Notes under the pieces: generated by a model
Seen by the model: the letters and a program-made list of their open reading frames with translations, nothing else
Told to the model about the DNA's origin: nothing
Databases searched by the model: none
Assembly: GCF_014805825.1 (NCBI RefSeq)
Contig: NZ_CP061941.1
Coordinates: 1,736,001 to 1,800,000, forward strand
Direction: 5' to 3'
DNA length: 64,000 bases
Source: Marinomonas algicola
Lineage (GTDB): Bacteria; Pseudomonadota; Gammaproteobacteria; Pseudomonadales; Marinomonadaceae
Shown: positions 37,292-46,878 of the stretch, one piece after another
Layout of the letters: each line of letters opens with the position of its first letter
Position numbering within the stretch: position 1 is the first letter of the stretch
Translations under genes and position numbers: made by a program

Positions 37292-39889
37292 ATGTCTGAG
37301 AATACAAACTCGTCCCCAACAGCGGAGGATCTAGATGATCTGATTGCTGAGGCGGATACAGGAAATCGTCAACCTAAAAGCCGCTTCGCCATTGCTCTTT
37401 TGTTAACGCTACCTCTTATTTGGTCTTTGTTTCAGCTATGGATTGGCTCACCTTTACCATCGCAATTCGGCATCGGGTTTTTAAATGATACTGAGTCAAG
37501 GGCATTGCATTTGGCTTTTGCCGTTATGTTAGCTTTTTTTGCTTTTCCTGCATTTAAATCCAGTCCACGAAGCCGTATTCCTTATATTGATTATATATTG
37601 GCTTTGATCGCTGCTTTTTGCGCGTCATATTTGTTCTTATTTTACGAAGACTTGGCCATGCGCCCTGGTTTGCCTACAACGATTGACTTAGTCGTTGCGG
37701 CAATCGGGATACTGTTAACCCTTGAGGCGGCTCGTCGTAGTTTAGGGCCACCGTTGGTTATTGTGGCTCTGTGTTTTATGGCGTACGTGTTTTTTGGTGA
37801 CAGTGATTATGTGCCTGAAATTTTGCGTTGGAAAGGGGCTTCTATAGAAAAAGCCATGACTCACATGTGGCTGACAACGGAAGGGGTGTTTGGTATTGCA
37901 TTGGGCGTTTCTTCGGGTTTTGTTTTCCTGTTTGTATTATTTGGTGCTTTATTAAATCAAGCGGGTGCGGGTAATTACTTTATTCAAGTTGCTTTTTCTT
38001 TATTAGGGCACATGCGAGGCGGACCAGCAAAAGCGGCTGTTTTATCTTCTGCTATGACCGGTTTGATTTCTGGATCTTCTATTGCGAACGTCGTGACCAC
38101 TGGAACCTTTACCATTCCTTTAATGAAAAAGGTGGGGTTTAGTGCAGAGAAAGCCGGTGCTGTTGAGGTGTCGTCGTCCGTTAATGGTGTCATTATGCCG
38201 CCAGTAATGGGGGCCGTAGCATTCTTAATGGTGGAATACGTCGGAATTTCTTATATTGAAGTGGTAAAGCATGCCTTCTTACCGGCCACCATTTCTTATA
38301 TTGCGTTGTTGTACATTGTTCACTTAGAAGCATTAAAAAGCAATATGCAGGGATTACCTCGAGTATCACCAGCTTATGGTTGGAAGATGCAGGTTTTACG
38401 CAGTGGTATTATTACCGCCAGTTTGCTGATTTTAGCCGGTGCTTTGTACTACTTAGTTGCGGCCATTCGTTGGGTCTTAGGTGATATTGCAAATATAGGC
38501 TTGTTGTTGCTAGTGATGTTTGGATACATTGGTTTATTGTACCTATCGGCAAAAACGGATGATTTGCACATGGATCATCCTGATGCCGAAATTGTCCGGT
38601 TGCCTTTGTTTAGTGATATTTACAAAGCCGGTTTGTATTATTTAGTGCCGTTAGTGTTATTGATTTGGTTCTTGATGGTTGAGCGGAAATCTCCAGGGTT
38701 GTCCGCTTTCTGGGCAAGCATGTTAATGGCATTTATTTTGATCACGCAGAAACCCTTAAAAGCCTGGTTTCGTAAGCAAGACAATATTAAAGCAAATGTT
38801 GTTGCAGGTTTCCTTGACTTGGTGGATGGGTTAAACACGGGTGCTCGCAATATGATCGGTATCGGGGTCGCAACGGCAACCGCTGGAATCATAGTCGGAA
38901 CAGTTACATTAACCGGTATTGGCCAGGTGATGGCTGAATTTGTAGAGCTGGTTTCTGGCGGTGTGCTCATCATTATGCTGTTAATGGTCGCTTTAATTTC
39001 ACTTGTGCTTGGAATGGGGTTGCCAACAACGGCCAACTACATTGTAGTTTCTTCGTTAATGGCCAGTGTGGTTGTCGAGTTAGGTTCTCAGAATGGCTTA
39101 ATTGTGCCATTAGTCGCCATTCATATGTTTGTATTTTATTTTGGTATCATGGCGGATGTGACGCCTCCTGTTGGTTTGGCCTCTTTTGCCGCCGCGGCGG
39201 TTTCTGGTGGTGACCCTATCAAAACGGGGTTTACCGCATTTTTCTATTCAATGAGAACGGCGCTGTTGCCTTTCCTTTTTATCTTTAATACAGACCTCTT
39301 ATTGATTGATGTGACCTTTATTCAAGGTGTTGTGGTGTTCTTTGTGTCATTGGCGGCGATGTTGATATTTGCCGCTGCAACGCAAGGTTATTTTATGGCG
39401 AAGAGTCGGCTTTATGAAAGTGCATTGCTGATTTTGGTTGCCTTTACTTTGTTCCGTCCAGGCTTTTGGCTGGATCAAATTATCGCGCCATTTGAGGTAT
39501 ATTCAGCCAATCAAATGTTAACGTTTATCGACAATCATGAAGATCTTAATTCAATTCGTGTTTCTGTTGAAGGAGAAAACATCGACGGTAGATGGGTTGA
39601 GAAAACCGTAATCATGCCGCTTTCCTTGGAAGGTGATGCGGAAACACGACTAGCCAATGGAGCGGGTTTAGAGCTGCGAGACGAAGAAAGTCGTATCTTG
39701 ATTGATAATCTAATGTTCGGGCAGTTCGCTGAGCAGCAAGGCTTGGATTTTGATTGGGAAATTACGCAATTTCAAGTAGAGGCGGACAGACCTAGGAAAG
39801 AGTGGTTCTTTATTCCTGCGTTCATGTTGGCCCTATTAGTTGCATTTATACAGAAAAGACGATTAAGGAATGAAGGTGCTCTTGCATAA
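37292..39889 (+). CDS. TRAP transporter permease, fused DctQM with DUF3394 domain
   Basis: An 865-residue inner-membrane protein. The N-terminal hydrophobic segments form a DctQ-like part; the long DctM part contains the conserved LISGSSIANVVTTGTFTIP, SSVNGVIMPPVMGA, LVLGMGLPTTANYIV and DVTPPVGLASFAAAAVSGGD. After about residue 720 comes a less hydrophobic DUF3394-type domain and a last membrane segment. Such fused permeases partner TAXI receptors, using a sodium or proton gradient. The acidic N-terminal 30 residues are cytoplasmic. GGAGCTTG precedes the ATG; a strong terminator follows. Confidence 0.95.
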   Translation: MSENTNSSPTAEDLDDLIAEADTGNRQPKSRFAIALLLTLPLIWSLFQLWIGSPLPSQFGIGFLNDTESRALHLAFAVMLAFFAFPAFKSSPRSRIPYIDYILALIAAFCASYLFLFYEDLAMRPGLPTTIDLVVAAIGILLTLEAARRSLGPPLVIVALCFMAYVFFGDSDYVPEILRWKGASIEKAMTHMWLTTEGVFGIALGVSSGFVFLFVLFGALLNQAGAGNYFIQVAFSLLGHMRGGPAKAAVLSSAMTGLISGSSIANVVTTGTFTIPLMKKVGFSAEKAGAVEVSSSVNGVIMPPVMGAVAFLMVEYVGISYIEVVKHAFLPATISYIALLYIVHLEALKSNMQGLPRVSPAYGWKMQVLRSGIITASLLILAGALYYLVAAIRWVLGDIANIGLLLLVMFGYIGLLYLSAKTDDLHMDHPDAEIVRLPLFSDIYKAGLYYLVPLVLLIWFLMVERKSPGLSAFWASMLMAFILITQKPLKAWFRKQDNIKANVVAGFLDLVDGLNTGARNMIGIGVATATAGIIVGTVTLTGIGQVMAEFVELVSGGVLIIMLLMVALISLVLGMGLPTTANYIVVSSLMASVVVELGSQNGLIVPLVAIHMFVFYFGIMADVTPPVGLASFAAAAVSGGDPIKTGFTAFFYSMRTALLPFLFIFNTDLLLIDVTFIQGVVVFFVSLAAMLIFAAATQGYFMAKSRLYESALLILVAFTLFRPGFWLDQIIAPFEVYSANQMLTFIDNHEDLNSIRVSVEGENIDGRWVEKTVIMPLSLEGDAETRLANGAGLELRDEESRILIDNLMFGQFAEQQGLDFDWEITQFQVEADRPRKEWFFIPAFMLALLVAFIQKRRLRNEGALA

Positions 39890-39907
39890 ATTAGTTTAGT
39901 TTATTTA

Positions 39908-39941
39908 TAGATAAGCCGCTTCGTTGCGGCTTATCTATTTT
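39908..39941. terminator. Terminator after the TRAP permease
   Basis: TAGATAAGCCGC, loop TTCGTT, and its exact complement form a 12-bp stem followed by TTTT. It may also serve the converging protease gene. Confidence 0.88.
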
Positions 39942-39985
39942 AACGCCAGCTAATAAGGTGTCGCTCATGTCTAATAGAAAGGGTG

Positions 39986-41521
39986 TTAAGCAAGGGTGAT
40001 GCTGCTATTGTCATTAAACACTAGTGTCTCAATGCCAATGATTTCTGCTGAAAAGTGATCACCAATCAGAGTATACCCTGAATCAGATTTTACGTAGCTT
40101 ACGGATGATGAGGGCTTATCAAGATAGATTGAGTCGAGGCCGTCTCCCCCGTTGACTTGATCGTATCCACCCTCGTACAGTTGGATTATGTCATTACCAG
40201 AGCCTGTATCAATCCTGTTATCGACGGCATTGTCACGCACAATATCATTTCCTGAGCCTGTCGTAACATTTTCTATCCAAACACCAAAGGCAATGGATAA
40301 ACTGTTCTCTCCTGTGTAAAAAGAGCGGCCATTATCATTAAATACTTCGTTTACAAAATCTGAATAGTCGGGTGCGTTCTGAGTAGTTAGCCATTCTAAG
40401 GTATCGGACACCTGTTGATTGATACTTCGGACATCTACTGACGAAAGTTGTCCTGGTCTAAGGTCGATTGAGCTGTTTCCAGTGGTGTCTGCTAAGTTTA
40501 TTGTATCTGTACCACCTGCATCCCAAATAGTAAGGTATTTTTTCTGATCAAAAGACAATGAGTAAGTATTATTGCCTGTGGCATAGGATGAGTTTACGCC
40601 ATAAATCGCCTGTAAGGCCGCAACATCTAACACACTAAAGGAATCTTTTAAGGCGCTTTGACTGTAAACCACATTGATTCTAAATGTACTCGGGTCATAG
40701 CTAAACATTGGAACCAATTCTCTTACGTCCGTATAAGACATGATTGAGTAATCAGAATTTTCAAAATTACTGCTTAGAGGGTTGGGGCTCTCAAATGAAT
40801 GCTTTAGTCCAAGGGCATGACCAAGCTCATGAGCCAGAGTGTTGTAGGCTGTTCCGCCTTTCTGATAATCCTCTTCGGTTTGGTAAGTGTTATTTAAAAA
40901 TATCTCTCCTCCAATTGGCTGGGTGGAGGGGTAATAAGCGAATCCATCTGTGGCGTTTGAAAAAGTTAACGAATTAAAGTTAATGTCGCCTTGAGTGGAT
41001 GATACTTCGGTAAACTGTAATAGAGTAAGGTTAGAAACGTCATTTAATACTTGCTTGCTTGCTGTTTGAGCGGCTGCACTTAAGGCTTTCCATCCACCCT
41101 GCGGCCCGGACGATAAGTAAGCGCTTGATAGTTCCGAATAATAATAGTTGGGAAAAGAGGTGTTGAAACTGTAAGTTAGGTTTGTGTCTGACCAGTAGTC
41201 TCCAGAAGCAAGAGAGATAACGTTGGGGCTATTTAATGATTGTATTGAGGCCGCATCGACATCCAGATCTTGAGTGCTGAATTCCTCCGGGTTGGTTTGC
41301 GTCGCATCCAATTCTAAACTGTTTAGTCCAACGTTGTTAAAAAACTCAATAACATCTTGCTTGCTTATTCCGCCATAAATTTCAGCCAGCATTTGGTTTG
41401 TCACGCCATAGGCCAAGCACGTTTGTAAGATGACGCTTGGATTATTAATGTGCGTGATAATGAAAGTACGGGCTTCCTCAATAGAGATGTTAAACGTATT
41501 TAAATGATCTGTTGCTGTCAT
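39986..41521 (-). CDS. M10-family (serralysin-like) metalloprotease
   Basis: A 511-residue secreted zinc protease. The metal site HELGHALGLKHSFE (HExxHxxGxxH) and the Met-turn YSIMSYTDV are intact, so it should be active. Degenerate RTX-like calcium repeats follow (GSGNDIVRDNAVDNRIDTG, GGDGLDSIYLD). There is no signal peptide, consistent with type I secretion through a C-terminal signal. The N-terminal 100 residues are unlike classic serralysins. The internal ATG (MTATDHLNTF) is chosen since GAGG lies 9 bases upstream, while the first ATG has no ribosome site. No transporter or inhibitor gene is adjacent. Confidence 0.9.
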   Translation of the reverse strand: MTATDHLNTFNISIEEARTFIITHINNPSVILQTCLAYGVTNQMLAEIYGGISKQDVIEFFNNVGLNSLELDATQTNPEEFSTQDLDVDAASIQSLNSPNVISLASGDYWSDTNLTYSFNTSFPNYYYSELSSAYLSSGPQGGWKALSAAAQTASKQVLNDVSNLTLLQFTEVSSTQGDINFNSLTFSNATDGFAYYPSTQPIGGEIFLNNTYQTEEDYQKGGTAYNTLAHELGHALGLKHSFESPNPLSSNFENSDYSIMSYTDVRELVPMFSYDPSTFRINVVYSQSALKDSFSVLDVAALQAIYGVNSSYATGNNTYSLSFDQKKYLTIWDAGGTDTINLADTTGNSSIDLRPGQLSSVDVRSINQQVSDTLEWLTTQNAPDYSDFVNEVFNDNGRSFYTGENSLSIAFGVWIENVTTGSGNDIVRDNAVDNRIDTGSGNDIIQLYEGGYDQVNGGDGLDSIYLDKPSSSVSYVKSDSGYTLIGDHFSAEIIGIETLVFNDNSSITLA

Positions 41522-41643
41522 CGTAGGTTGCCTCATGAGTTGGCGTGGTTGCTCTAGCGTTTAAGTGTGCAAAGCGTTGGCAGAATAGTGATTTTGTATC
41601 TAACTTGTATTTATTATAGAAGAAGACTCTCATAACTGGCCAT

Positions 41644-41673
41644 AAAAACGCTCAACTTAAAGGGTAAGTTAAG
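41644..41673 (-). terminator. Terminator after the RecQ-like helicase gene
   Basis: On the minus strand, CTTAACTT and AAGTTGAG (one G-U pair) form a hairpin followed by CGTTTTT, 34 bases after the helicase stop codon. Confidence 0.55.
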
Positions 41674-41706
41674 TGCAAAGATAGCCAGTGTTAGGATGGC
41701 TGAAGG

Positions 41707-43641
41707 TTAAAAGTCAGTTAATCTAAGTACATCTTGATAGCGTAAAGTATTACATGATCCAAACCCAGGCAATTCTCTGGCTTTAATTTTGGTAAACAGA
41801 GGTTGGGTTAATCCTAGTAAAAAGCGGCACTGTAATTTTTGTGTTATCCAGTCATTTGCTTGCGGAGATTTTTGACTAATAGCGTAGGTTAACTCAGCAA
41901 GGTGTTCTTCAATTAGCTCTTTTGGTGGGATGTAGGGTGTGTTTGAATAAGACAGTTTAACAGGTTTTCCTAGGCATGCTGAACAGTGGCGGCAGTTTGA
42001 CGGAGCGTTCCAATCATCAAAATAATTTGCCAGGCTTTGGTTTAAGCAACTTTCTAATTCGAAAAACTTAATTAAGGTTTCAATGCGTTTTATTTCACTT
42101 TGCTCTTTTTCAAGGAAATAGTGTTCAAGATGGCTTGTGAGTTGATTTGTATGCAATTTTTCAGTATTTACTTCATAAACATCCGTTATGCCTTTGGTGC
42201 TTAACTCAATAAGACCTTTTTCAGATAAATACTCTAAGGCGGTCATTACTCTGGATCGGTCTGCACCGTAATCTTGATATAAAGTGTCAAAATTAACGTC
42301 TCCCCATACTCGCTTAAAATATGTGTGTTGAAATAAGGCGTTTAAGAAGTGTTGCCTTTCTCCTGTAAAAGAAGCAAGGATAGCGTTTTTATCTTGGATG
42401 AAATGATATTTCACATCGGAAAAATAGCTGTATTTAGGTTGGATAATTTGCAAAAGCTCTAGTTGAACCAGCATGGTTTTAAAGGGAAGTTGTCTGATAT
42501 TGCATGCATTCGCCACTTTCAGCATTTGCATAGACCATTCTTTATTTTCACTCTCATGTTTTATTGTATCGAGCAAGGCTTCTATGCTGTGGTGTTCTGG
42601 TGTATCAGAGTAAATGAAATTCTCAATTGTATGGAGGCCATCAAGGTTGGCTAGTAAAATACAATTTGAGGGTTTTCCATCTCGGCCTGCGCGACCGATT
42701 TCTTGGCTATAGCTTTCGATTGATTTTGGTAAATCATAGTGAATGACAAAACGTATATTGGCTTTATCTATACCCATTCCAAACGCAATTGTTGCAACGA
42801 TGATATCGATTTTGCTGTCCATAAAATTACTTTGAATGGCTTGGCGGAAGTCACTTTCCATTCCAGCATGATAGGCTTGTGCCTTAAGGCCCTGTTGTCT
42901 GAGTGTATTGGCTAAGGTTTCCGTTGTTTGTTGTTGTGTGACATAAACAATACCACAGCCATGTTGCCTAGCTAATGTATCAATCAGAACGCTGTCTTTT
43001 TCTTCTTCTAAGACACTTCTAATATCGATATTAAGGTTTGATCGGTAAAAACCGGTTTGGACAATGTGTTCTTTATTTATGTTAAATTTTTCCGCCATGT
43101 CGTGTTTGACTTTAGCGGTAGAAGTGGCGGTAAGCAGTAAAACTAACGGTATTTGTAATTCGTCTCTATAAAAGGGGAGCTTTAGGTAATCAGGCCTAAA
43201 GTTATGACCCCACTCAGACAAGCAATGCGCTTCGTCTACAACAAGCATCGAAATTGGAATGGATTTGATAAACCGCCGAAAACGTTCATTTTTAAAGCGC
43301 TCCACAGACACCATGAGTATTTTAACTTCGCCTTGTCTTATGCGTTGTAATCGCATTTGGTATTCATCGGGTGTCAAGCTGGAGTCTAGGCTGGTGGCCG
43401 CAATGTCGTGAGAATCTAAAAAAGACAGTTGATCCTTCATTAAAGCTAAAAGGGGAGATACTACTAATGTCAAATTTGGCAATTGTAGTGCGGTAAATTG
43501 ATAGCATAATGACTTACCTGACCCGGTAGGAAAAATGGCCAGCGAAGAGTGTCCAGCTAATAATTGTTGAATAGTTTCTTCTTGCCCTGGGCGAAACTGT
43601 TCAAAGCCAAATGTCTTTTTGAGCGATTTAATTACGTCCAT
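41707..43641 (-). CDS. RecQ-family ATP-dependent DNA helicase
   Basis: A 644-residue 3'-5' helicase of the RecQ type. Motifs in order: FRPGQEETI, Walker A GSGKSLCYQF (near residue 38), DEAH box VVDEAHCLSEWGHNFRPDYL, ATIAFGMGIDKANIRFV and EIGRAGRDGKPSN. A zinc-binding cluster (CLNQ, CRHCSAC) lies near residue 560, followed by a helical C-terminal region; no HRDC domain is evident. It differs enough from canonical RecQ to be a paralogue; its role in repair is inferred only. TTCC-rich DNA precedes it; the creA gene lies upstream on the same strand. Confidence 0.92.
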   Translation of the reverse strand: MDVIKSLKKTFGFEQFRPGQEETIQQLLAGHSSLAIFPTGSGKSLCYQFTALQLPNLTLVVSPLLALMKDQLSFLDSHDIAATSLDSSLTPDEYQMRLQRIRQGEVKILMVSVERFKNERFRRFIKSIPISMLVVDEAHCLSEWGHNFRPDYLKLPFYRDELQIPLVLLLTATSTAKVKHDMAEKFNINKEHIVQTGFYRSNLNIDIRSVLEEEKDSVLIDTLARQHGCGIVYVTQQQTTETLANTLRQQGLKAQAYHAGMESDFRQAIQSNFMDSKIDIIVATIAFGMGIDKANIRFVIHYDLPKSIESYSQEIGRAGRDGKPSNCILLANLDGLHTIENFIYSDTPEHHSIEALLDTIKHESENKEWSMQMLKVANACNIRQLPFKTMLVQLELLQIIQPKYSYFSDVKYHFIQDKNAILASFTGERQHFLNALFQHTYFKRVWGDVNFDTLYQDYGADRSRVMTALEYLSEKGLIELSTKGITDVYEVNTEKLHTNQLTSHLEHYFLEKEQSEIKRIETLIKFFELESCLNQSLANYFDDWNAPSNCRHCSACLGKPVKLSYSNTPYIPPKELIEEHLAELTYAISQKSPQANDWITQKLQCRFLLGLTQPLFTKIKARELPGFGSCNTLRYQDVLRLTDF

Positions 43642-43684
43642 GTAAACGTTCCTCTGTTATATTTCATTGAATGCTCTTATTTTT

Positions 43685-44149
43685 CTATGGTGATGTTGAG
43701 GCGTTAAATGCCTCTGTTCCCCACAATGGCACAGTAGAAAGGCTGTGTTTAAAGCTGCCAGATGTCTCTTTTGTAGAATATGAAACGTACATAAGAGTCT
43801 GCGATTCTTTATCATAAATTCGGCGTATTTTCATATTTTTGAAAAATATACTTTTCGATTTTGTAAATATAATTTCACCTGATTTTGAATCATCGATACT
43901 GGTTATCATTTCTGGTGTGATTTCTCCTGTTTGACGACAGGCAATAGATGAATCACTCGGATCCGAGAAGTCTAAATTGGCTTCAATGCTTGCAACATGA
44001 CAGGTTACGCCAGTTACTATCGGGTCAACTAATGTATTGAGTTTTATATCCTTGGTGGTTAACAAGCCAAGGCTTACATCGCCAACTTCGCTGTTATCAC
44101 AAGCCGTTACTAAGGTTGTTAAGGTTACCATTATGGCTAATTTACGCAT
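43685..44149 (-). CDS. creA: CreA-family lipoprotein-like protein
   Basis: A 154-residue protein of the CreA family, recognised from DPIVTGVTCHVASIEANLDF, PSDSSIACRQTGEI and the ending SLSTVPLWG. The N-terminus (MRKLAIMVTLTTLVTAC) is a lipoprotein signal with LVTAC lipobox, so it is exported and lipid-anchored. The start is placed there because an AAGGA lies upstream and the longer frame would overlap the ion channel gene. It begins four bases after that gene stops, so the two are co-transcribed. The function of CreA is unknown. Confidence 0.88.
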   Translation of the reverse strand: MRKLAIMVTLTTLVTACDNSEVGDVSLGLLTTKDIKLNTLVDPIVTGVTCHVASIEANLDFSDPSDSSIACRQTGEITPEMITSIDDSKSGEIIFTKSKSIFFKNMKIRRIYDKESQTLMYVSYSTKETSGSFKHSLSTVPLWGTEAFNASTSP

Positions 44150-44153
44150 GAGA

Positions 44154-44966
44154 TTATTGATCCTTTTGTTCAAGTAGCTTGCTAAGGTGGGCAATTTGCT
44201 GCTCAAGAGCTTTTACCTGACCTTGTGTGGCGGGTAGTGCATCGTCCCCCGCTTCTTTGTCGCGAGCATTTTGGTGTTCTTGTGTCATGATCTCTAAAAT
44301 AGTACCAACCATCATATTTAAAAAGACAAAGGCTGTTAAGAAAATAAAGGACAAGTAATACGCCCAGCTTATTTTATAAATGACCATTGTTTCATACATG
44401 ATATCGGTCCAATCTTCAAAGGTTGCAATTCTGAAGAGCGTTAGCATGGATATGGAGACATCGCCCCATAAAACGGGGTTTATATGGGCAAAAAGCATGC
44501 TGCCAATGGCGGCGTATATATAAAAAATGACGAACATTAATAAGGCAATATAGCCCATTTGGGGGATGGCTTTAAGTAAGGAGTTTACCAATAATCTCAA
44601 CTCTGGGATCATTGATACCAGTCGCAATACTCTGAATATCCGTAATAATCGGGCAATAAGCATTGTCGAACCTGCTGCAGGGTATAGACTGCCAAGTACT
44701 ATGATGGTGTCAAATATATTCCATCCTTTGGAGAAAAAATGTTTGATGCCTTTGCTTGCAAAGTATCGAATGATTAACTCAATCAAAAAGAAAAGAGTAA
44801 TAAAGGAGTCCATCCAGTCAAGTGCCAGCTCAACCGAAGGGTGTAATGCGTAAGTATGGGCTCCAACGGTTAACGCTGAAATAATAATGACGGCGATAAC
44901 AAAAGATTGAAAAAGTTTACTTTGGTCGATACGTTGGAACCGCTTCTGTAACTGCGACAACATCAT
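44154..44966 (-). CDS. Voltage-gated cation channel (NaChBac/BacNav family)
   Basis: A 270-residue single-domain six-helix channel. Segments S1-S3 run through about residue 95; S4 is RLLRIFRVLRL (Arg106, 109, 112, 115); S5 and S6 flank the pore loop TLFRIATFEDWTDIMY. The selectivity filter is TFEDWTD (182-188), more acidic than the TLESWSM of known sodium channels. A C-terminal coiled coil (QGQVKALEQQIAHLSKLLEQK) supports tetramer assembly, as in the family. Ion choice is therefore uncertain (sodium or calcium). It heads the unit with creA. Confidence 0.93.
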   Translation of the reverse strand: MMLSQLQKRFQRIDQSKLFQSFVIAVIIISALTVGAHTYALHPSVELALDWMDSFITLFFLIELIIRYFASKGIKHFFSKGWNIFDTIIVLGSLYPAAGSTMLIARLLRIFRVLRLVSMIPELRLLVNSLLKAIPQMGYIALLMFVIFYIYAAIGSMLFAHINPVLWGDVSISMLTLFRIATFEDWTDIMYETMVIYKISWAYYLSFIFLTAFVFLNMMVGTILEIMTQEHQNARDKEAGDDALPATQGQVKALEQQIAHLSKLLEQKDQ

Positions 44967-45146
44967 ATAATGTTTTACCTACTAAGGAGTGAAAAGAAGG
45001 AATAAAAATCGAGATGGCATTATAGGGAATATATCGTATAAAAATAGACATATTACCGATACTTTACTTTTTTTCAAAATGGGTATGATGCAAGAGAGGC
45101 TGTGAGTGAAAGTGGGAGTGTCGCACAGGGGGGATATGAAAGGAAG

Positions 45147-45173
45147 TAGCGAGCATAGAGGCTATGCTCGCTA
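45147..45173 (-). terminator. Hairpin after the GIY-YIG gene
   Basis: A perfect 12-bp inverted repeat (TAGCGAGCATAG, loop, CTATGCTCGCTA) lies 17 bases after the stop. On the minus strand it is followed by CTTCCTTT, not a clean T-run, so terminator function is only likely. Confidence 0.5.
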
Positions 45174-45190
45174 AATAGCACTAGAGTGAA

Positions 45191-45931
45191 TTACCCTTTG
45201 CGGCGACGGAACGCAGATGTGGAGGCTTTCGAGGTTAGATCGATTTTCGCCATGATCTGAGCCATCTCATCAGCTTGTGCTTGCTGTGCAGATTTTAAAC
45301 GTTCTTCGCGCTCTTTCTTTGATTGTTTTTCCGCTTCTCTAAGCAGTTTTTGAATAGCCGCCTTACTCTTAGGTCTAGCGATGGTTGGTGTTGATGTTTT
45401 CTTTTCGCTGTTTTTTTGAGCCGGACCATCTAGACGATCTTCACCAATTAATTCACCAAAAAAAGAGGTTGAAGTTGGTTTAGGTTCTTCTTTTTTTGGT
45501 AGTGCAACGGTTTTTTTTGCTGTTGTTTTACGCGTGGTTTTCTTGACCGGTGCCGTTGTGGAAACCCCATTTGAGTCAAACATGGCTTTTTTGCCAAAAT
45601 TGGCTAATGCTGGTTTTGCAGCAGATTGACCTATTTTATAGCCTCGTAAGCTTATGCCATTATAGATAGATACATAATCTTGTTCTAGCTCATATAGTTC
45701 TTCTTTATCGTCCGTTTCATACAGTTCTTCAACGGAAAATGCATCAGCCCCAAATTCACGGATTTCATCGTACAAAGGAAAGTCTAACCCTTCGTTTGAT
45801 GCTTCGACATATTGCTCAAAGCGTTGGAATCCACTATTAAAAGATGTGCCGATATAGTGTTTGTTTGTTTCGTTATTAGTGATTTTAAAAACGACCAAAA
45901 TCGCTGCCTCTTTGAATTTTTTGAATAGCAT
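45191..45931 (-). CDS. GIY-YIG-like nuclease-fold protein
   Basis: A 246-residue protein whose first 95 residues resemble a GIY-YIG domain: VVFKITNNETNKHYIGTSF, FQRFEQYVEA, LYELEQDYVSIYNG. The first signature tripeptide is changed to a VFKI form and the catalytic Arg/Glu pair is not obvious, so activity is uncertain. The remainder is a lysine- and threonine-rich tail (KKTTRKTTAKK, KEREERLKSAQQAQADEM) that looks nucleic acid-binding and disordered. Role unknown. Confidence 0.75.
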   Translation of the reverse strand: MLFKKFKEAAILVVFKITNNETNKHYIGTSFNSGFQRFEQYVEASNEGLDFPLYDEIREFGADAFSVEELYETDDKEELYELEQDYVSIYNGISLRGYKIGQSAAKPALANFGKKAMFDSNGVSTTAPVKKTTRKTTAKKTVALPKKEEPKPTSTSFFGELIGEDRLDGPAQKNSEKKTSTPTIARPKSKAAIQKLLREAEKQSKKEREERLKSAQQAQADEMAQIMAKIDLTSKASTSAFRRRKG

Positions 45932-45990
45932 AAGACACGAGATAATAAAAAGAAGATCCTTCTATTATCCGCGTATCTCTTGTAAATGTA

Positions 45991-46617
45991 TTAGTGTTTG
46001 ATAACTAAGTTTAGACCATCACGAATATTTAGATGGACATTTTCAACGCGATTGTCTTGAAATATGCGTTGATTTAATGAATTAACAGCTTCATCACTGT
46101 TTTCATTTGGATTGAGAACTCGTCCTTGCCATAAAGAGTTATCTATGACAATTAAGCCTCCTGATCTGACTAAAGGAACAACAGCTTCATAATAATTTAG
46201 ATAATTACGCTTATCTGCATCAATGAAAACAAAATCCAAGCCGGCTGGTATGGTTTTTATTGTTTCTAACGCTTGACCAAAAATAGGTGTGATTTTGTGT
46301 CCGTATGCACTACGGTCAAAAAATGATTGAGCAAAATCAATTGCTTTTGGGTTGGTTTCACAGCAAATTAACTCACCATTGTCTGGCATACCTTCCGCGA
46401 TGGAAAGGGCTGAATAGCCAGTAAACATACCAATTTCTAAAGCACGTTGTGGTTGAGTCATTTTTGCAAGCAACTTTAGCGTTCTACCAATAATCTTGCC
46501 CGATAGCTTATTTGGATACCCCATATCGGAATAGGTACTGTCAACTAATTCTAGTAACAGTTCCGGTTCTGATTGAGTGGTATCAATACAGTAATTATCA
46601 AGCGCGTTATGGGTCAT
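45991..46617 (-). CDS. SAM-dependent O-methyltransferase (class I, caffeoyl-CoA type)
   Basis: A 208-residue Methyltransf_3 protein. The SAM-binding motif I is ALEIGMFTGYSALSIAEG, motif II around LICCETNPKAI, and the metal-binding DFVFIDADKRNYLNYYE and VIDNSLWQGRV follow. Such enzymes methylate catechols or related small phenolics in a metal-dependent manner; the substrate here is not predictable. Upstream of thrS in the opposite orientation. Confidence 0.9.
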   Translation of the reverse strand: MTHNALDNYCIDTTQSEPELLLELVDSTYSDMGYPNKLSGKIIGRTLKLLAKMTQPQRALEIGMFTGYSALSIAEGMPDNGELICCETNPKAIDFAQSFFDRSAYGHKITPIFGQALETIKTIPAGLDFVFIDADKRNYLNYYEAVVPLVRSGGLIVIDNSLWQGRVLNPNENSDEAVNSLNQRIFQDNRVENVHLNIRDGLNLVIKH

Positions 46618-46878
46618 AAAACCTTGTAAAATCGAGTTGCTGTGAAACAGTCGGTAATTTTACCTTGCTAATGGTGAAAGTCCAAGGGGAATTGTTGAAA
46701 AAAAGAGACTATTTATTTTAAAAAATAGAATTGATAAAAATTGGCTTATTGCAAGACTTTTTATTAGAAAAAACACTAAATAAATTAGCATCATAGGTAA
46801 GTAAATGTTAATTTACAGGCTTAACTTTACATGTGCTCTTTGGTATGGAGCACCACTGACTCCGAATAGGGGAAAAAA

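Noticed and set aside
46618..46878. Leader or attenuator for thrS
   Set aside because: No Thr-rich short frame, tRNA-like fold or terminator hairpin was evident.
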